Shown: one piece after another, positions 7,919-16,945 of the stretch
Numbering within the stretch: position 1 is the first letter of the stretch
Layout: each line of letters opens with the position of its first letter
Assembly: GCA_964462445.1 (NCBI GenBank)
Contig: CAYWXG010000005.1
Location: 1-64,000 of the forward strand
DNA length: 64,000 bases
Reading direction: 5' to 3'
From: JAGBWK01 sp964462445
GTDB lineage: Bacteria; Bacteroidota; Bacteroidia; Bacteroidales; Muribaculaceae
The notes under the pieces: generated by a model
Told to the model about the DNA's origin: nothing
Database searches by the model: none
The model's input: only the letters and a program-made list of their open reading frames with translations
Position numbers and translations under genes: made by a program

Positions 7919-8755
7919 ATGACAATAAGACTCAAGATTATATACTTTTTATTATTCATTATTATAACAAAGCCAATTGCCCAAGGTAAAGAGTCCAACG
8001 TTTCCGCAGAAAATCTTTGGGCAAAAATTGACAAAGCTATTGCCAACGAGAATTGGGATATGGCTGATTCTCTTATCGTTGAAACACTTACCCAACACCC
8101 AGATGAGACTACTCGCGCAATGCTACTTTCCAATCTCGGCATGATACGGTACTATGCCGGGAAAGACTCTCTCGCAGTTGCCACACTCACTCAGGCACAC
8201 GGTGAAGCTCCGGCAGCGGTTGCAATCCTTTCCAACCGAGCAAAAGTTCTGACCTCAATGGGGCACGTTGCAGCGGCCGTTGCCGACTACAACCAAATAG
8301 AACAACTTGACTCCACATATTCCGACACATATCTTTATAGAGGTCTTATCTACCTATATAATGGATATTTTGAAGAAGCTCTTAGCGACTTAAAAAAGCG
8401 CGAAAAGATGTCACCAAGAAGCGAAGACACTCTCATTGCCTTGGCATCATACTATACAATCACCGAGGATTACGAATCGGCAGTGCCCTACTATACCGAA
8501 CTTATTCGCGATAATGCTCAGGCCGAATATTATGCCGGTCGCGCTATGTGTGCACTCCATCTCAATCGGCTTTACGATGCTGCAGAAGATATTGCTGAAG
8601 GTCTTGCTCTCGACCCAAATTACTCGGAGCTATACCTATGTCGAGCAATTCTAAATAAACGCCGTTACTGTCCTGATGACGCACACTCGGATGCCGAACG
8701 TGCCATCTCTCTCGGAGCTTCCCCCGCACGCGTCAACGCATTATTAGGTTTCTGA
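7919..8755 (+). CDS. Exported tetratricopeptide-repeat protein
   Basis: A 278-residue protein with an N-terminal signal peptide (about residues 1-20, LKIIYFLLFIIITKPIAQG) and at least five TPR units, for example WDMADSLIVETLTQHPDETT, AAAVADYNQIEQLDSTYSD and LYDAAEDIAEGLALDPNYSEL. It is predicted to be periplasmic and to act as a scaffold; no enzymatic motif is seen. It is transcribed divergently from the HU/SPOR gene and is followed by a clear terminator, so it is probably a single-gene transcript. Confidence 0.8.
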   Translation: MTIRLKIIYFLLFIIITKPIAQGKESNVSAENLWAKIDKAIANENWDMADSLIVETLTQHPDETTRAMLLSNLGMIRYYAGKDSLAVATLTQAHGEAPAAVAILSNRAKVLTSMGHVAAAVADYNQIEQLDSTYSDTYLYRGLIYLYNGYFEEALSDLKKREKMSPRSEDTLIALASYYTITEDYESAVPYYTELIRDNAQAEYYAGRAMCALHLNRLYDAAEDIAEGLALDPNYSELYLCRAILNKRRYCPDDAHSDAERAISLGASPARVNALLGF

Positions 8756-8779
8756 TTACGTTAAATTTAAATAGCATCC

Positions 8780-8812
8780 AGTGTTTCACATCAGTGAAGC
8801 ACTTATTTTTTT
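8780..8812 (+). terminator. Rho-independent terminator
   Basis: AGTGTTTCAC pairs with GTGAAGCACT (ten base pairs, one G-U) across an ATCA tetraloop, followed by TTATTTTTTTA. It ends the exported TPR gene. Confidence 0.85.
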
Positions 8813-8867
8813 ATTGCAAATGAAACGTTTATGTTAAAAAACACATAAAATAATTTGGTTATATATA

Positions 8868-8875
8868 TATATTTG
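8868..8875 (+). promoter_or_regulatory. -7 box for the 8907 lipoprotein gene
   Basis: TATATTTG occurs at the end of an alternating TA run, 31 bases before the ATG. No TTG is found 19-21 bases upstream, so support comes from one element only. Confidence 0.4.
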
Positions 8876-8906
8876 CGTGATTTTTAACATATAACACATT
8901 TATCTT

Positions 8907-9305
8907 ATGAAAAAACTGCTTATTTACATCTTATTAATTGTTGCTTTTACAAATTGTGGACAAACTCCAAATAGTTCACAAAATTCAAACAAAATTAATG
9001 AAAGTCAAAGCACAGAGTCAACGATTATTGGCAGATGGTTCACTAAAATAACTCAGGGGAATAAATATATAGAAGCATATTTATATATAAAACAAAATGG
9101 CACATCTAAAATGTGGGCTAGAGCTAGCGATGGTAGGACTCACTCTATTGATGATATTAGGTGGTCAAAAAATGGAGATATTCTTTATGTTTATAAACAA
9201 GGAGAATCTGAAGAAGTAGAAGAAGTAAAAATACTTTCATTAGATAAAAATACCTTAGTATTAGAATATGACGATGGCGAAAGAACATATTTTGTGCGTA
9301 AATAA
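8907..9305 (+). CDS. Small lipoprotein of unknown function
   Basis: A 132-residue protein with a lipoprotein signal peptide: KKLLIYILLIVAFTNC, with the lipobox cysteine at residue 17. A Ser/Asn/Gln-rich linker follows, then a compact domain with alternating strands beginning IIGRWFTKI (a GRW start typical of lipocalin-like or GLPGLI-neighbour 'lipoprotein with W' folds) and ending TLVLEYDDGERTYFVR. I do not recognise the family. Its codon use looks more AT-rich than its neighbours, so recent acquisition is possible. It stands alone, flanked by terminators on both sides. Confidence 0.6.
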   Translation: MKKLLIYILLIVAFTNCGQTPNSSQNSNKINESQSTESTIIGRWFTKITQGNKYIEAYLYIKQNGTSKMWARASDGRTHSIDDIRWSKNGDILYVYKQGESEEVEEVKILSLDKNTLVLEYDDGERTYFVRK

Positions 9306-9339
9306 ATTTTTGTTTTATGGACAAAGTAATAATAGAAGT

Positions 9340-9373
9340 AGCTTTGTGAGTAAAATCACAAGGCTATTTTTTT
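9340..9373 (+). terminator. Rho-independent terminator
   Basis: AGCTTTGTGA pairs fully (one G-U) with TCACAAGGCT across a GTAAAA loop, followed by ATTTTTTTT. It ends the 8907 lipoprotein gene. Confidence 0.88.
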
Positions 9374-9688
9374 TAAATACTTATGGGGAGATTTGAATCA
9401 CAATAAAATATGTTTCGATTTGCTTTATGTAGGATATTATAACTCTGCTTCATTTATTATAAAATATTTAACTTTCTAAAGAAATAAGATAAAATTGGTC
9501 AAAAAACTGCATAAAATCAGGTGAAATGTGCAATATTGGGCGGCACTTCGTTAACATTCTTTAAAATTTCCATTTTATTAATTAAAAATACTACCTTTGC
9601 GTAGAAAATTATTGGCCAAACGCTTCGATAGGCTCATATAAATAGCTTTTTTATTATTTAATATCTCTTTATTCAGAGATTATTTATC
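9374..9688 (+). other. Gene-free stretch with a promoter near its end
   Basis: AT-rich, with no open frame that looks coding on either strand. It contains a good -7 box, TACCTTTG, at 9592-9599, about 90 bases before the acyltransferase ATG, without an obvious -33 TTG. A small hairpin (ATCTCT pairing with AGAGAT, about 9661-9680) sits immediately before that ATG and could fold over the initiation region. The GGCGGCACTTCG segment near 9540 has no pairing partner that I could find. Confidence 0.4.
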
Positions 9689-10852
9689 ATGGTAAAAGAA
9701 GAATTTAAAGATATAGCCCCTTTTGACGATTCTGAGTTTAAGGAAAAGATGGCAACATTGGTTACAGAACCGGGATTTGAACATGCCGTAAAGTATGCAA
9801 TACCAATGGTTGACTATCCAACATTTGCTCAACAGTTGCTCACTATCGAAACAAAAGATGAGTTTCAATATAAAATAATGTTGCCATTCCTTGAGATGCT
9901 TGCACAACGCACCACGTCGGGCATCACTATGGATGGTGTAGACGATAGTCATCGTAAAGAAACGTTCACATATATCTCCAATCATCGCGACATTGTCCTT
10001 GATGCATCGTTTCTTAATCTGTGTTTGCTGAAGAACGAATGTCCCACCGGAGAAATAGCATTGGGCGACAATCTACTCATCTATGAGTGGATTGAGCGGT
10101 TAGTAAAACTCAACAAGGGACTTATCGTAAAGCGCAATCTGCCTATCATCAAGGCATTCAAGGCAGCGAAACAACTTTCAGCATATATTCATTATTGCCA
10201 CACTGATAAACACGTTTCTGTGTGGATAGCACAACGCGAAGGGCGCGCAAAGGACTCTAATGATGTCACTCAAGAGTCGGTAATAAAAATGCTTGCACTT
10301 TCAGGCAACGATGCTACTGTTGAAACGCTGACAACACTTAATATTTGCCCTACAACTATTTCTTACGAATATGACCCGACCGACTATCTAAAAGCTACTG
10401 AATTCCTATGCAAACGTCGAAACCCCGACTATGTAAAAAGTCAGCACGATGATTTGCTAAATATGGAAACCGGTTTGCTTGGATTCAAAGGGCGTGTCCA
10501 CTATCACTTGTCACCATCAATTAACGGAATGCTTCAGACTCTTACCGGCATTACCGACAAAATTGAACTTTTCAGCAAAATATGTGGTTATATTGACAAG
10601 TGTATTCATCGCGGATATCGTATTTTCCCGATTAACTACATCAGCTACGACCTGATTAACAAAACGACTCGATTTGCCGACAAATACACGCAGGCAGATA
10701 TTGATGCATTCGACAAATATCTCGATCAACAATTAGCAAAGGTTCGTCTTGATGATGTTAACGAAGAGGAACGCCAATATATGCGCGAAATGATCATCAC
10801 GATGTATGCCAATCCTCTAATTAATAAACTTATAGCAGAGGAGCAGGCATAG
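9689..10852 (+). CDS. PlsC-like glycerolipid acyltransferase
   Basis: A 387-residue protein with the acyltransferase fold of the PlsC family, which transfers acyl chains to glycerol phosphates or related acceptors. The block I motif is SNHRDIVLD (near residue 97), a version of NHX4D with one extra residue; block III is VWIAQREGRAKD. The C-terminal half is an extension of roughly 180 residues beyond the core, typical of a Bacteroidales-specific group. There is no clear transmembrane helix, so the protein is probably peripheral to the membrane. The metallophosphoesterase gene follows after 23 bases. The acceptor substrate is not known. Confidence 0.75.
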   Translation: MVKEEFKDIAPFDDSEFKEKMATLVTEPGFEHAVKYAIPMVDYPTFAQQLLTIETKDEFQYKIMLPFLEMLAQRTTSGITMDGVDDSHRKETFTYISNHRDIVLDASFLNLCLLKNECPTGEIALGDNLLIYEWIERLVKLNKGLIVKRNLPIIKAFKAAKQLSAYIHYCHTDKHVSVWIAQREGRAKDSNDVTQESVIKMLALSGNDATVETLTTLNICPTTISYEYDPTDYLKATEFLCKRRNPDYVKSQHDDLLNMETGLLGFKGRVHYHLSPSINGMLQTLTGITDKIELFSKICGYIDKCIHRGYRIFPINYISYDLINKTTRFADKYTQADIDAFDKYLDQQLAKVRLDDVNEEERQYMREMIITMYANPLINKLIAEEQA

Positions 10853-10875
10853 TATTACCTATCTCATCCATTATC

Positions 10876-12066
10876 ATGAGAATAAATCTTGTAGCGATAA
10901 TCATTTTGCTCATTATAAATATTCTTGTTGATATTTACATAGCACGAGCATTACGCTGTCGCATCTCACGGCGATGGGTGATAAAAGTTTTTTATGGTAT
11001 TTGTGGCATTTCGTTAGGATTGATCATTCTATTGGTAGCAATGCCATTAGGTGGCAAGCTTCCCGATACACAGTTCCACCTATTTATGTGGCTACTATTA
11101 GCGTTTGTTGCGCTACTTGTTCCTCGATATGTATTTGTAATAGTAGACCTATTAGCATGCATCCCTCAACTCTTTAAACGCAAGAGAAGTCGCCTTGGAT
11201 CGGCAACTGCATGCATCGCTGCCGTGATATCTATTTTAATGATATTATGGGGAACATTAGTCACAAGAAAATCGCTACAGATAAAGGACATAACGGTAGA
11301 AATAACGAATCTTCCGAAAGCATTTGACGGATATCGTATAGTTCAGTTCTCCGATTTACACACCGGTTCATTCGGGGCAGACGATACTTTTATACGCAAA
11401 TTAGTTGCAGAAATCAATAAAATAGATGCCGATTTAGTGGTATTCACCGGCGATATTGTCAACCGCCATGCCAATGAAATTCGCCCTTTCATTAATGCTT
11501 TGTCAGAAATAAAAGGGCGCGACGGACAGTTTGCCATTCTCGGCAATCATGATTATGCCGACTATTATTATACAGAACGTAATCTTCGGGAAAATGACCG
11601 TGCTCGTCTCATTAATTTCTATAGCTTAACATCTTTCGACCTCATTCTTGATGACTATCGTACAATATACAGAGGGAATGATTCAATCGTTGTAATAGGG
11701 GTTGAAAACATCGGCCGCCCACCATTTGCAGTTTATGGCAATTTAGACATAGCCTACCCAAATCTCGACGACAACGTTACTAAAATACTACTATCTCACG
11801 ACCCTCACCATTGGCACAACGATATCGCCAATCACCACAAGAAAAATATAGCGTTAACACTTTCCGGCCACACACACGCAATGCAAACGTGCCTACTTGG
11901 GTGGTCACCGGCAGCACTGATTCATTCGGAGTGGAGTGGTCTTTATGCCGACACTAATAAGCAACATCAGCTCTATGTCAATATCGGCATCGGCACAGTT
12001 GGCACACCGATGCGTATAGGTGCCACTCCGGAAATTACAATAATTACATTGCGCCAAAAGAGATAG
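10876..12066 (+). CDS. Membrane-anchored metallophosphoesterase
   Basis: A 396-residue protein. The first ~130 residues hold about four hydrophobic segments; the rest is a calcineurin-like metallophosphoesterase domain with its metal ligands in order: FSDLHTG, FTGDIVN, LGNHDY, LLSHDPHHW and LSGHTHAMQ. This is the YkuE/YaeI-like branch, where E. coli and B. subtilis relatives are membrane phosphodiesterases. The domain follows a predicted helix at about residues 110-130, so its side of the membrane is uncertain. It sits between the acyltransferase and tex on the same strand with 30-base or shorter gaps, consistent with one operon. Confidence 0.87.
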   Translation: MRINLVAIIILLIINILVDIYIARALRCRISRRWVIKVFYGICGISLGLIILLVAMPLGGKLPDTQFHLFMWLLLAFVALLVPRYVFVIVDLLACIPQLFKRKRSRLGSATACIAAVISILMILWGTLVTRKSLQIKDITVEITNLPKAFDGYRIVQFSDLHTGSFGADDTFIRKLVAEINKIDADLVVFTGDIVNRHANEIRPFINALSEIKGRDGQFAILGNHDYADYYYTERNLRENDRARLINFYSLTSFDLILDDYRTIYRGNDSIVVIGVENIGRPPFAVYGNLDIAYPNLDDNVTKILLSHDPHHWHNDIANHHKKNIALTLSGHTHAMQTCLLGWSPAALIHSEWSGLYADTNKQHQLYVNIGIGTVGTPMRIGATPEITIITLRQKR

Positions 12067-12096
12067 AATCCCTTACAGAATCCACAAAATCAAGCC

Positions 12097-14238
12097 ATGA
12101 CTAAAGCCGAATATATTTCCAAAATATTATCAATTGCTGTCAACAAAATCGAATCTACAATCGACTTGCTCGACACCGGTGCTACTATTCCGTTTATAAG
12201 TCGATACCGCAAAGAGATGACAGGCGGACTTGATGAAGTTACAATCTTTGACATTGAGAAACTCGCAAACAAATATGATGAAATCGTAGCACGAAAGTCA
12301 TATATAATATCAACAATTGATGCAGCAGGAGCATTGACTGAAGAATTACGCAATGCAATAGAAGCATCATTTGAGCCAACTGAGATTGAGGATATTTTTG
12401 CGCCATATAAACCGCGTAGACGCACACGTGCACAAATAGCACGCGAGCAGGGACTTGAGCCTCTCGCCGATGCACTACTCGCTAATCAACGTACTTTTTC
12501 TTTTGACAAAGATACGCCCTCAGCTATCCGTCAAGCAATGAGCCTTGATGACGCAAAAGCAGGAACATCCGACATAATAGCAGAACGCATTAGCGACTTG
12601 GCAGCCAATCGACGTGCAACTCGACAGATAATCGAACGACATGCGATTGTAAACGTCGCCATACCATTAGGCAAGGGAGAAGCTGCGGACAAGTATCAGA
12701 ATTACGATAAATTTTCAGGGAAATTATCACGTTTATCCTCCCACCAGACACTCGCTATAATGCGTGGAGTCAATGAAGGTATTCTGAAAATGAAAATCAT
12801 TGTCGACGACAATCAACTCATTGACAGCATAATACGTCGCACGCTTCAACGTAATGCCAATAAAGAAGTGGCAAATTTAATTTCCGAAGCAGTAATCGAT
12901 GGCTATGATCGCCTATTGCGTCCATCAATCGAGAATGAAGTCCTTACTCAAGCTAAAGATAAAGCCGACGAAGCCGCAATACGCAATTTCGCAGCCAACC
13001 TACGCCAGATGTTGCTTGCTTCACCATTGGGCAACCGACGCATACTTGCTATCGATCCCGGATTTCGCACCGGATGCAAAGTAGTTTGCCTTGACGCTAA
13101 TGGAGGACTGCTTCACAATGATGTCATCTACCCTACTGCGCCAAAACTCGACATAAAGGGAGCTACAAGTAAAATTGTAAATCTTGTAGAAGCATATAAA
13201 ATTGATGCCATATCGTTGGGTAATGGCACAGCCTCACGTGAAACCGAACGATTTCTAAAGTCAATAAAATATCCTCGCAGAGTCGAAGTGTTTGTTGTTA
13301 ACGAGGGGGGAGCATCGGTTTATTCCGCATCGAAAATTGCTCGCGACGAATTTCCTGAATATGATGTAACAGTTCGCGGAGCAGTGTCAATCGGACGTCG
13401 ATTGATGGACCCACTCGCAGAACTTGTGAAAATCGACCCTAAATCGATAGGTGTCGGACAATATCAACACGACGTAAATCAAAAGAAGCTAAAAGAATCG
13501 CTTGATACAACTGTGGAAGCATGCGTTAATTCAGTTGGAGTAGATATCAACACAGCTTCGGCACAACTACTACAATATGTAGCAGGGATAGGAGCGTCAA
13601 TGGCAATGAATATTGTTGAATATCGAGCGGCAAATGGCGATTTCATCTGCCGAGAGGATATATTGAAGGTGCCACGATTAGGGGCAAAAGCATTCCAACA
13701 AGCAGCCGGTTTTTTGCGAATAAGAGGTGGGAGCAATCCCCTCGACAACACAGCCGTACACCCTGAAAGCTACCATATTGTCAAAGCCATGGCAAAAGAT
13801 GCCGGCGTTGATATCGACAATCTTATTAAACGCCCTGACTTGGTAAAATCACTTGATTTAAATCGCTATGTCAATGATAAAGTGGGGCTACCGACACTCA
13901 ACGATATCATTTCCGAACTTGAGAAACCGGGACGCGACCCTCGAACACAAGCAAAAGTATTTTCATTTGATGAAAATATATCCTCAATCGACGACTTATT
14001 GCCGGGGATGGAACTTCCGGGGATAGTAAACAACATTACCGACTTTGGAGCATTTGTGGATATCGGTGTGCATGAAAGTGGCTTATTGCACCTGTCACAG
14101 ATAGCAACAAAATATATTAAACACCCGTCGGAGGTATTGAAACTATATCAGCACGTTAAAGTCAAAGTTCTCGAAGTTGACAAGCGTCGCAAACGAATTT
14201 CGCTATCGATGAAAGACGTTTCACAGCAAGGAATATGA
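12097..14238 (+). CDS. tex: Tex-family RNA-binding transcription accessory protein
   Basis: A 713-residue Tex protein, an RNA-binding relative of Spt6 acting on transcription complexes. It contains the N-terminal helical region (GATIPFISRYRKEMTGGLDE), the YqgF/RNase H-like domain (ILAIDPGFRTGCKVVCLD), helix-hairpin-helix motifs (GVDINTASAQLLQYVAGIGA; VPRLGAKAFQQAAGFLRI) and a C-terminal S1 domain (GMELPGIVNNITDFGAFVDI). All domains are present and the length is standard. Its TGA overlaps the ATG of the next gene (ATGA), which suggests translational coupling to the FolK-like protein. Confidence 0.95.
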   Translation: MTKAEYISKILSIAVNKIESTIDLLDTGATIPFISRYRKEMTGGLDEVTIFDIEKLANKYDEIVARKSYIISTIDAAGALTEELRNAIEASFEPTEIEDIFAPYKPRRRTRAQIAREQGLEPLADALLANQRTFSFDKDTPSAIRQAMSLDDAKAGTSDIIAERISDLAANRRATRQIIERHAIVNVAIPLGKGEAADKYQNYDKFSGKLSRLSSHQTLAIMRGVNEGILKMKIIVDDNQLIDSIIRRTLQRNANKEVANLISEAVIDGYDRLLRPSIENEVLTQAKDKADEAAIRNFAANLRQMLLASPLGNRRILAIDPGFRTGCKVVCLDANGGLLHNDVIYPTAPKLDIKGATSKIVNLVEAYKIDAISLGNGTASRETERFLKSIKYPRRVEVFVVNEGGASVYSASKIARDEFPEYDVTVRGAVSIGRRLMDPLAELVKIDPKSIGVGQYQHDVNQKKLKESLDTTVEACVNSVGVDINTASAQLLQYVAGIGASMAMNIVEYRAANGDFICREDILKVPRLGAKAFQQAAGFLRIRGGSNPLDNTAVHPESYHIVKAMAKDAGVDIDNLIKRPDLVKSLDLNRYVNDKVGLPTLNDIISELEKPGRDPRTQAKVFSFDENISSIDDLLPGMELPGIVNNITDFGAFVDIGVHESGLLHLSQIATKYIKHPSEVLKLYQHVKVKVLEVDKRRKRISLSMKDVSQQGI

Positions 14239-14642
14239 TAACAGCAGAGGGTAATAATGCCGTAATTATTATGTTGGGGTGCAACTTTGGAGATTGTAGC
14301 TTCAACCTCGACAAGGCAACTGATGCATTGCGGGAATACATTGATATTGAAGCCTCGTCCCCCACTATCAGTAGTCCGGATATCACAGGGAAAAGTTTCG
14401 ACTATTTAAACCGTATTCTATACGGAAAATCAAAACTCACACTTGACGAGCTCAAAACTGCAGTAAAGCAAATTGAAATATCAATGGGACGCAACCGGTC
14501 CACACCTTCTGAAGTTATAATCGACATTGACATAGTAATCTTCAACTCCAATATCATAAAACTCTCCGAATACAACACACCACACTTTCAGACGCTTCAC
14601 GAAAAATTGAGACTTCCATTATTGAGGATTGAGAAAAAATAG
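14235..14642 (+). CDS. Divergent FolK-like pterin pyrophosphokinase
   Basis: A 135-residue protein related to 6-hydroxymethyl-7,8-dihydropterin pyrophosphokinase of folate synthesis. It keeps an N-terminal LGCNFGDCSFNLDKA (family GSNxGD), a central YLNRILYGKSKLTLDEL, and the two catalytic aspartates in IDIDIVIF. It lacks the PR pair just before these aspartates (SEV instead) and the C-terminal HPR...FVLxPL block, and is about 25 residues shorter than usual. It is coupled to tex by an ATGA overlap. It may be a working short enzyme, or a paralogue with another role; a full-length folK elsewhere would favour the latter. Confidence 0.65.
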   Translation: MITAEGNNAVIIMLGCNFGDCSFNLDKATDALREYIDIEASSPTISSPDITGKSFDYLNRILYGKSKLTLDELKTAVKQIEISMGRNRSTPSEVIIDIDIVIFNSNIIKLSEYNTPHFQTLHEKLRLPLLRIEKK

Positions 14643-14651
14643 CTAACTTTG
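14622..14651 (+). promoter_or_regulatory. Promoter of cdsA, inside the end of the FolK-like gene
   Basis: TTG (14622-14624), 19 bases, TAACTTTG (14644-14651), a consensus fit. The -33 element lies within the 3' end of the preceding gene. Transcription would start about 25 bases before the cdsA ATG. Confidence 0.65.
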
Positions 14652-14682
14652 GCAAAAATTATCCTCCTCTGAGTACAAAATT

Positions 14683-15501
14683 ATGAAGAAAAATAACCTA
14701 ATACTCCGCTCATTGTCGGGAATTGTATATGTAGGGGTGCTAATCGGAGCCATCTTGTCGGGAGGTGTTTGGATAACTCTTCTTACAAGCATTTTGGTAG
14801 CGATTGGTATCTACGAGTTTATATCAATGACAAGCGAGGAGAAAATACCTCGTTTTGCAACATTGCTCGACATATCTGCCGCCATTATACTTCAAGTTGC
14901 CGTAGGGTCCTACTTTAACGGAACTCCAAAATCATTAATGTCTTTATTGATAGTGTATATATTGCTGATTGTGGCTCGTTTGGTGTCACAACTATATGCT
15001 ATCAACCGCAATCCCGTAAACTCGCTATCTCACTCGATGATGGCTCAGATGTATATAACACTGCCATTAGCGATGCTTACAATGTTATGCAATATCACTA
15101 CGCCGCAAGTAGCACTTGCCGTACTTATATTTATTTGGGTGAATGACACCGGAGCATTTTGCACAGGGTCGACAATAGGTCGACACAAACTCTTTGAACG
15201 AATCTCACCCAAAAAGACATGGGAAGGGTTCTTTGGCGGGTTGATTTTTTGTGTAATCGCTGCAATAATAATGCATAGCTGTTTTGAACAATATTATGCA
15301 ATGTTGAGCATTGGACAAATGTGCGTATTAGGCATATTGGTTTCAGTATTTGCAACACTTGGAGACCTTGTAGAGTCGCTAATCAAACGTACCTGCGGAG
15401 TTAAAGATTCCGGTAAATTGATTCCCGGGCATGGAGGTATCCTCGACCGTATTGATTCAATCTTGTTGGTTGTTCCGGTAGCTCTGATATTTTTTCTATA
15501 A
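14683..15501 (+). CDS. cdsA: Phosphatidate cytidylyltransferase
   Basis: CdsA makes CDP-diacylglycerol from phosphatidic acid and CTP, the branch point of phospholipid synthesis. The 272-residue protein has about seven or eight membrane segments and the C-terminal signature GDLVESLIKRTCGVKDSGKLIPGHGGILDRIDS, of which DSGKLIPGHGG and DRIDS are diagnostic. In many Bacteroidales cdsA follows ftsH; here it follows tex and the FolK-like gene and has its own promoter. An acyltransferase lies upstream in the same run of genes, which would supply its substrate if that enzyme makes phosphatidic acid (inference). Confidence 0.94.
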   Translation: MKKNNLILRSLSGIVYVGVLIGAILSGGVWITLLTSILVAIGIYEFISMTSEEKIPRFATLLDISAAIILQVAVGSYFNGTPKSLMSLLIVYILLIVARLVSQLYAINRNPVNSLSHSMMAQMYITLPLAMLTMLCNITTPQVALAVLIFIWVNDTGAFCTGSTIGRHKLFERISPKKTWEGFFGGLIFCVIAAIIMHSCFEQYYAMLSIGQMCVLGILVSVFATLGDLVESLIKRTCGVKDSGKLIPGHGGILDRIDSILLVVPVALIFFL

Positions 15502-15539
15502 ACTCCCCCAATTTTTAATATAACGAAACTATATAAAAA

Positions 15540-16706
15540 ATGAGTGATCAAAGATACAATCTACGAGGCGTATCAGCATCAAAAGAAGATGTCCACAACG
15601 CCATCAAGAATGTTGACAAAGGACTTTATCCCAAAGCATTCTGCAAAATTATTCCCGATATTTTAGGGGGAGATCCCGAATGGTGTAATATCATGCATGC
15701 AGATGGTGCAGGCACAAAATCATCACTCGCATATATCTATTGGCGTGAAACTGGCGATATTAGCGTGTGGAAAGGTATTGCACAAGATGCTTTAATAATG
15801 AATATCGATGACCTTCTTTGCGTTGGTGCTACAGACAACATTCTGCTATCATCGACAATCGGTCGCAACAAACACCTTATTCCCGGCGAAGTAATTTCTG
15901 CCATCATCAATGGCACAGAAGAGCTCCTTGAAGAGCTTCGTAGCCAAGGTGTCTCGATATACTCAACAGGTGGTGAAACTGCCGATGTAGGAGACCTCGT
16001 TCGCACTATTATAGTAGATTCAACAGTCACTTGCCGCATGCGTCGAAGTGACGTTATTAATAATGCTAACATTTCAGCTGGCGACGTCATTGTAGGTCTT
16101 GCGTCCTATGGTCAAGCAACATATGAAAGCGGATATAATGGCGGAATGGGGTCTAACGGACTTACCTCAGCTCGTCATGATGTGTTTGGCAAATACCTTG
16201 CAGAAAAATACCCGGAGAGCTACGATTCGGCGGTACCTCAAGAATTGGTTTACTCGGGAAATACTCGTCTGACCGACGAAGTGGAAGGAGCACCGATAAA
16301 TGCCGGACAACTTGTATTATCCCCTACTCGCACATATGCTCCGGTAATCAAAGCCATACTTGACAAAATGCGCAAGGATATTCATGGGATGGTTCATTGT
16401 TCAGGAGGCGCACAAACCAAAGTGATGCATTTCGTTGAGAACAAGCATGTTATCAAAGACGACCTATTCCCAGTGCCCCCATTATTCGATTTGATACAAC
16501 GTCAATCAGGCACACCATGGCAGGAAATGTACAAAGTGTTCAACATGGGTCACCGAATGGAGATTTACGTTGCCCCCGAACATGCTCAAGCCATTATTGA
16601 CACTGCGACTCAATTCGGCATTGAAGCTCGAATTGTTGGACGTGTAGAGGAGGCTACATCCAACCACCTCACCATCATCTCTGACAAAGGCACATTTGAA
16701 TATTAA
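15540..16706 (+). CDS. purM: AIR synthase (phosphoribosylformylglycinamidine cyclo-ligase)
   Basis: PurM closes the imidazole ring in purine synthesis, converting FGAM to AIR with ATP. The 388-residue protein is of the Bacteroidota type. It has HADGAGTKSSLAYIYW and QDALIMNIDDLLCVGATDN in the N-terminal ATP/dimer domain, STGGETADVGD, GLASYGQATYESGYNGGMGSN, and HCSGGAQTKVMHF in the C-terminal domain. It follows cdsA with a 38-base gap and ends before a hairpin. There are no other pur genes close by. Confidence 0.92.
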   Translation: MSDQRYNLRGVSASKEDVHNAIKNVDKGLYPKAFCKIIPDILGGDPEWCNIMHADGAGTKSSLAYIYWRETGDISVWKGIAQDALIMNIDDLLCVGATDNILLSSTIGRNKHLIPGEVISAIINGTEELLEELRSQGVSIYSTGGETADVGDLVRTIIVDSTVTCRMRRSDVINNANISAGDVIVGLASYGQATYESGYNGGMGSNGLTSARHDVFGKYLAEKYPESYDSAVPQELVYSGNTRLTDEVEGAPINAGQLVLSPTRTYAPVIKAILDKMRKDIHGMVHCSGGAQTKVMHFVENKHVIKDDLFPVPPLFDLIQRQSGTPWQEMYKVFNMGHRMEIYVAPEHAQAIIDTATQFGIEARIVGRVEEATSNHLTIISDKGTFEY

Positions 16707-16749
16707 TTTTCAAATTAACCAAGTATAATAATCTGAGTTTTTTATACAT

Positions 16750-16790
16750 GAGGAAGGGTGCATCAAATGGTGTATCCTCCTTCAATTTTA
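16750..16790 (+). terminator. Probable terminator after purM
   Basis: GAGGAAGGGTGCA pairs with TGTATCCTCCTTC (16771-16783) through a stem containing G-U pairs and one mismatch, with loop TCAAATGG. The tail CAATTTTA is only a weak U-tract. Confidence 0.6.
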
Positions 16791-16823
16791 ACCAAACTTT
16801 TTTGTGCAAAAAATATTAAAAAT

Positions 16824-16855
16824 TTGATTTGTATTAGATATTTTTTGTAATTTTA
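16824..16855 (+). promoter_or_regulatory. Probable promoter of the DUF3332 gene
   Basis: TTG (16824-16826), 21 bases, TAATTTTA (16848-16855). The last base deviates from TAnnTTTG. The leader to the ATG would be about 85 bases and includes the 16-bp palindrome at 16915. Confidence 0.5.
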
Positions 16856-16914
16856 TAAACTGTAAATAAACTGGTGTATAATATGCACCTCACAGAAATA
16901 AAGACTAAAAGCTA

Positions 16915-16930
16915 TTGATAACATTATCAA
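16915..16930. promoter_or_regulatory. Perfect 16-bp inverted repeat in the DUF3332 leader
   Basis: TTGATAA, two bases (CA), TTATCAA. The arms match perfectly over seven bases. With a two-base centre it cannot form a good RNA hairpin, so a dimeric DNA-binding protein is the more natural reader. It lies 15 bases before the ATG at 16946. Confidence 0.5.
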
Positions 16931-16945
16931 CTATTTAATTAAATT

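Noticed and set aside
8859..8874. Alternating TA run as a simple-sequence phase-variable repeat
   Set aside because: Only about seven units and it forms part of a normal -7 box; no sign of slippage effect on a reading frame.
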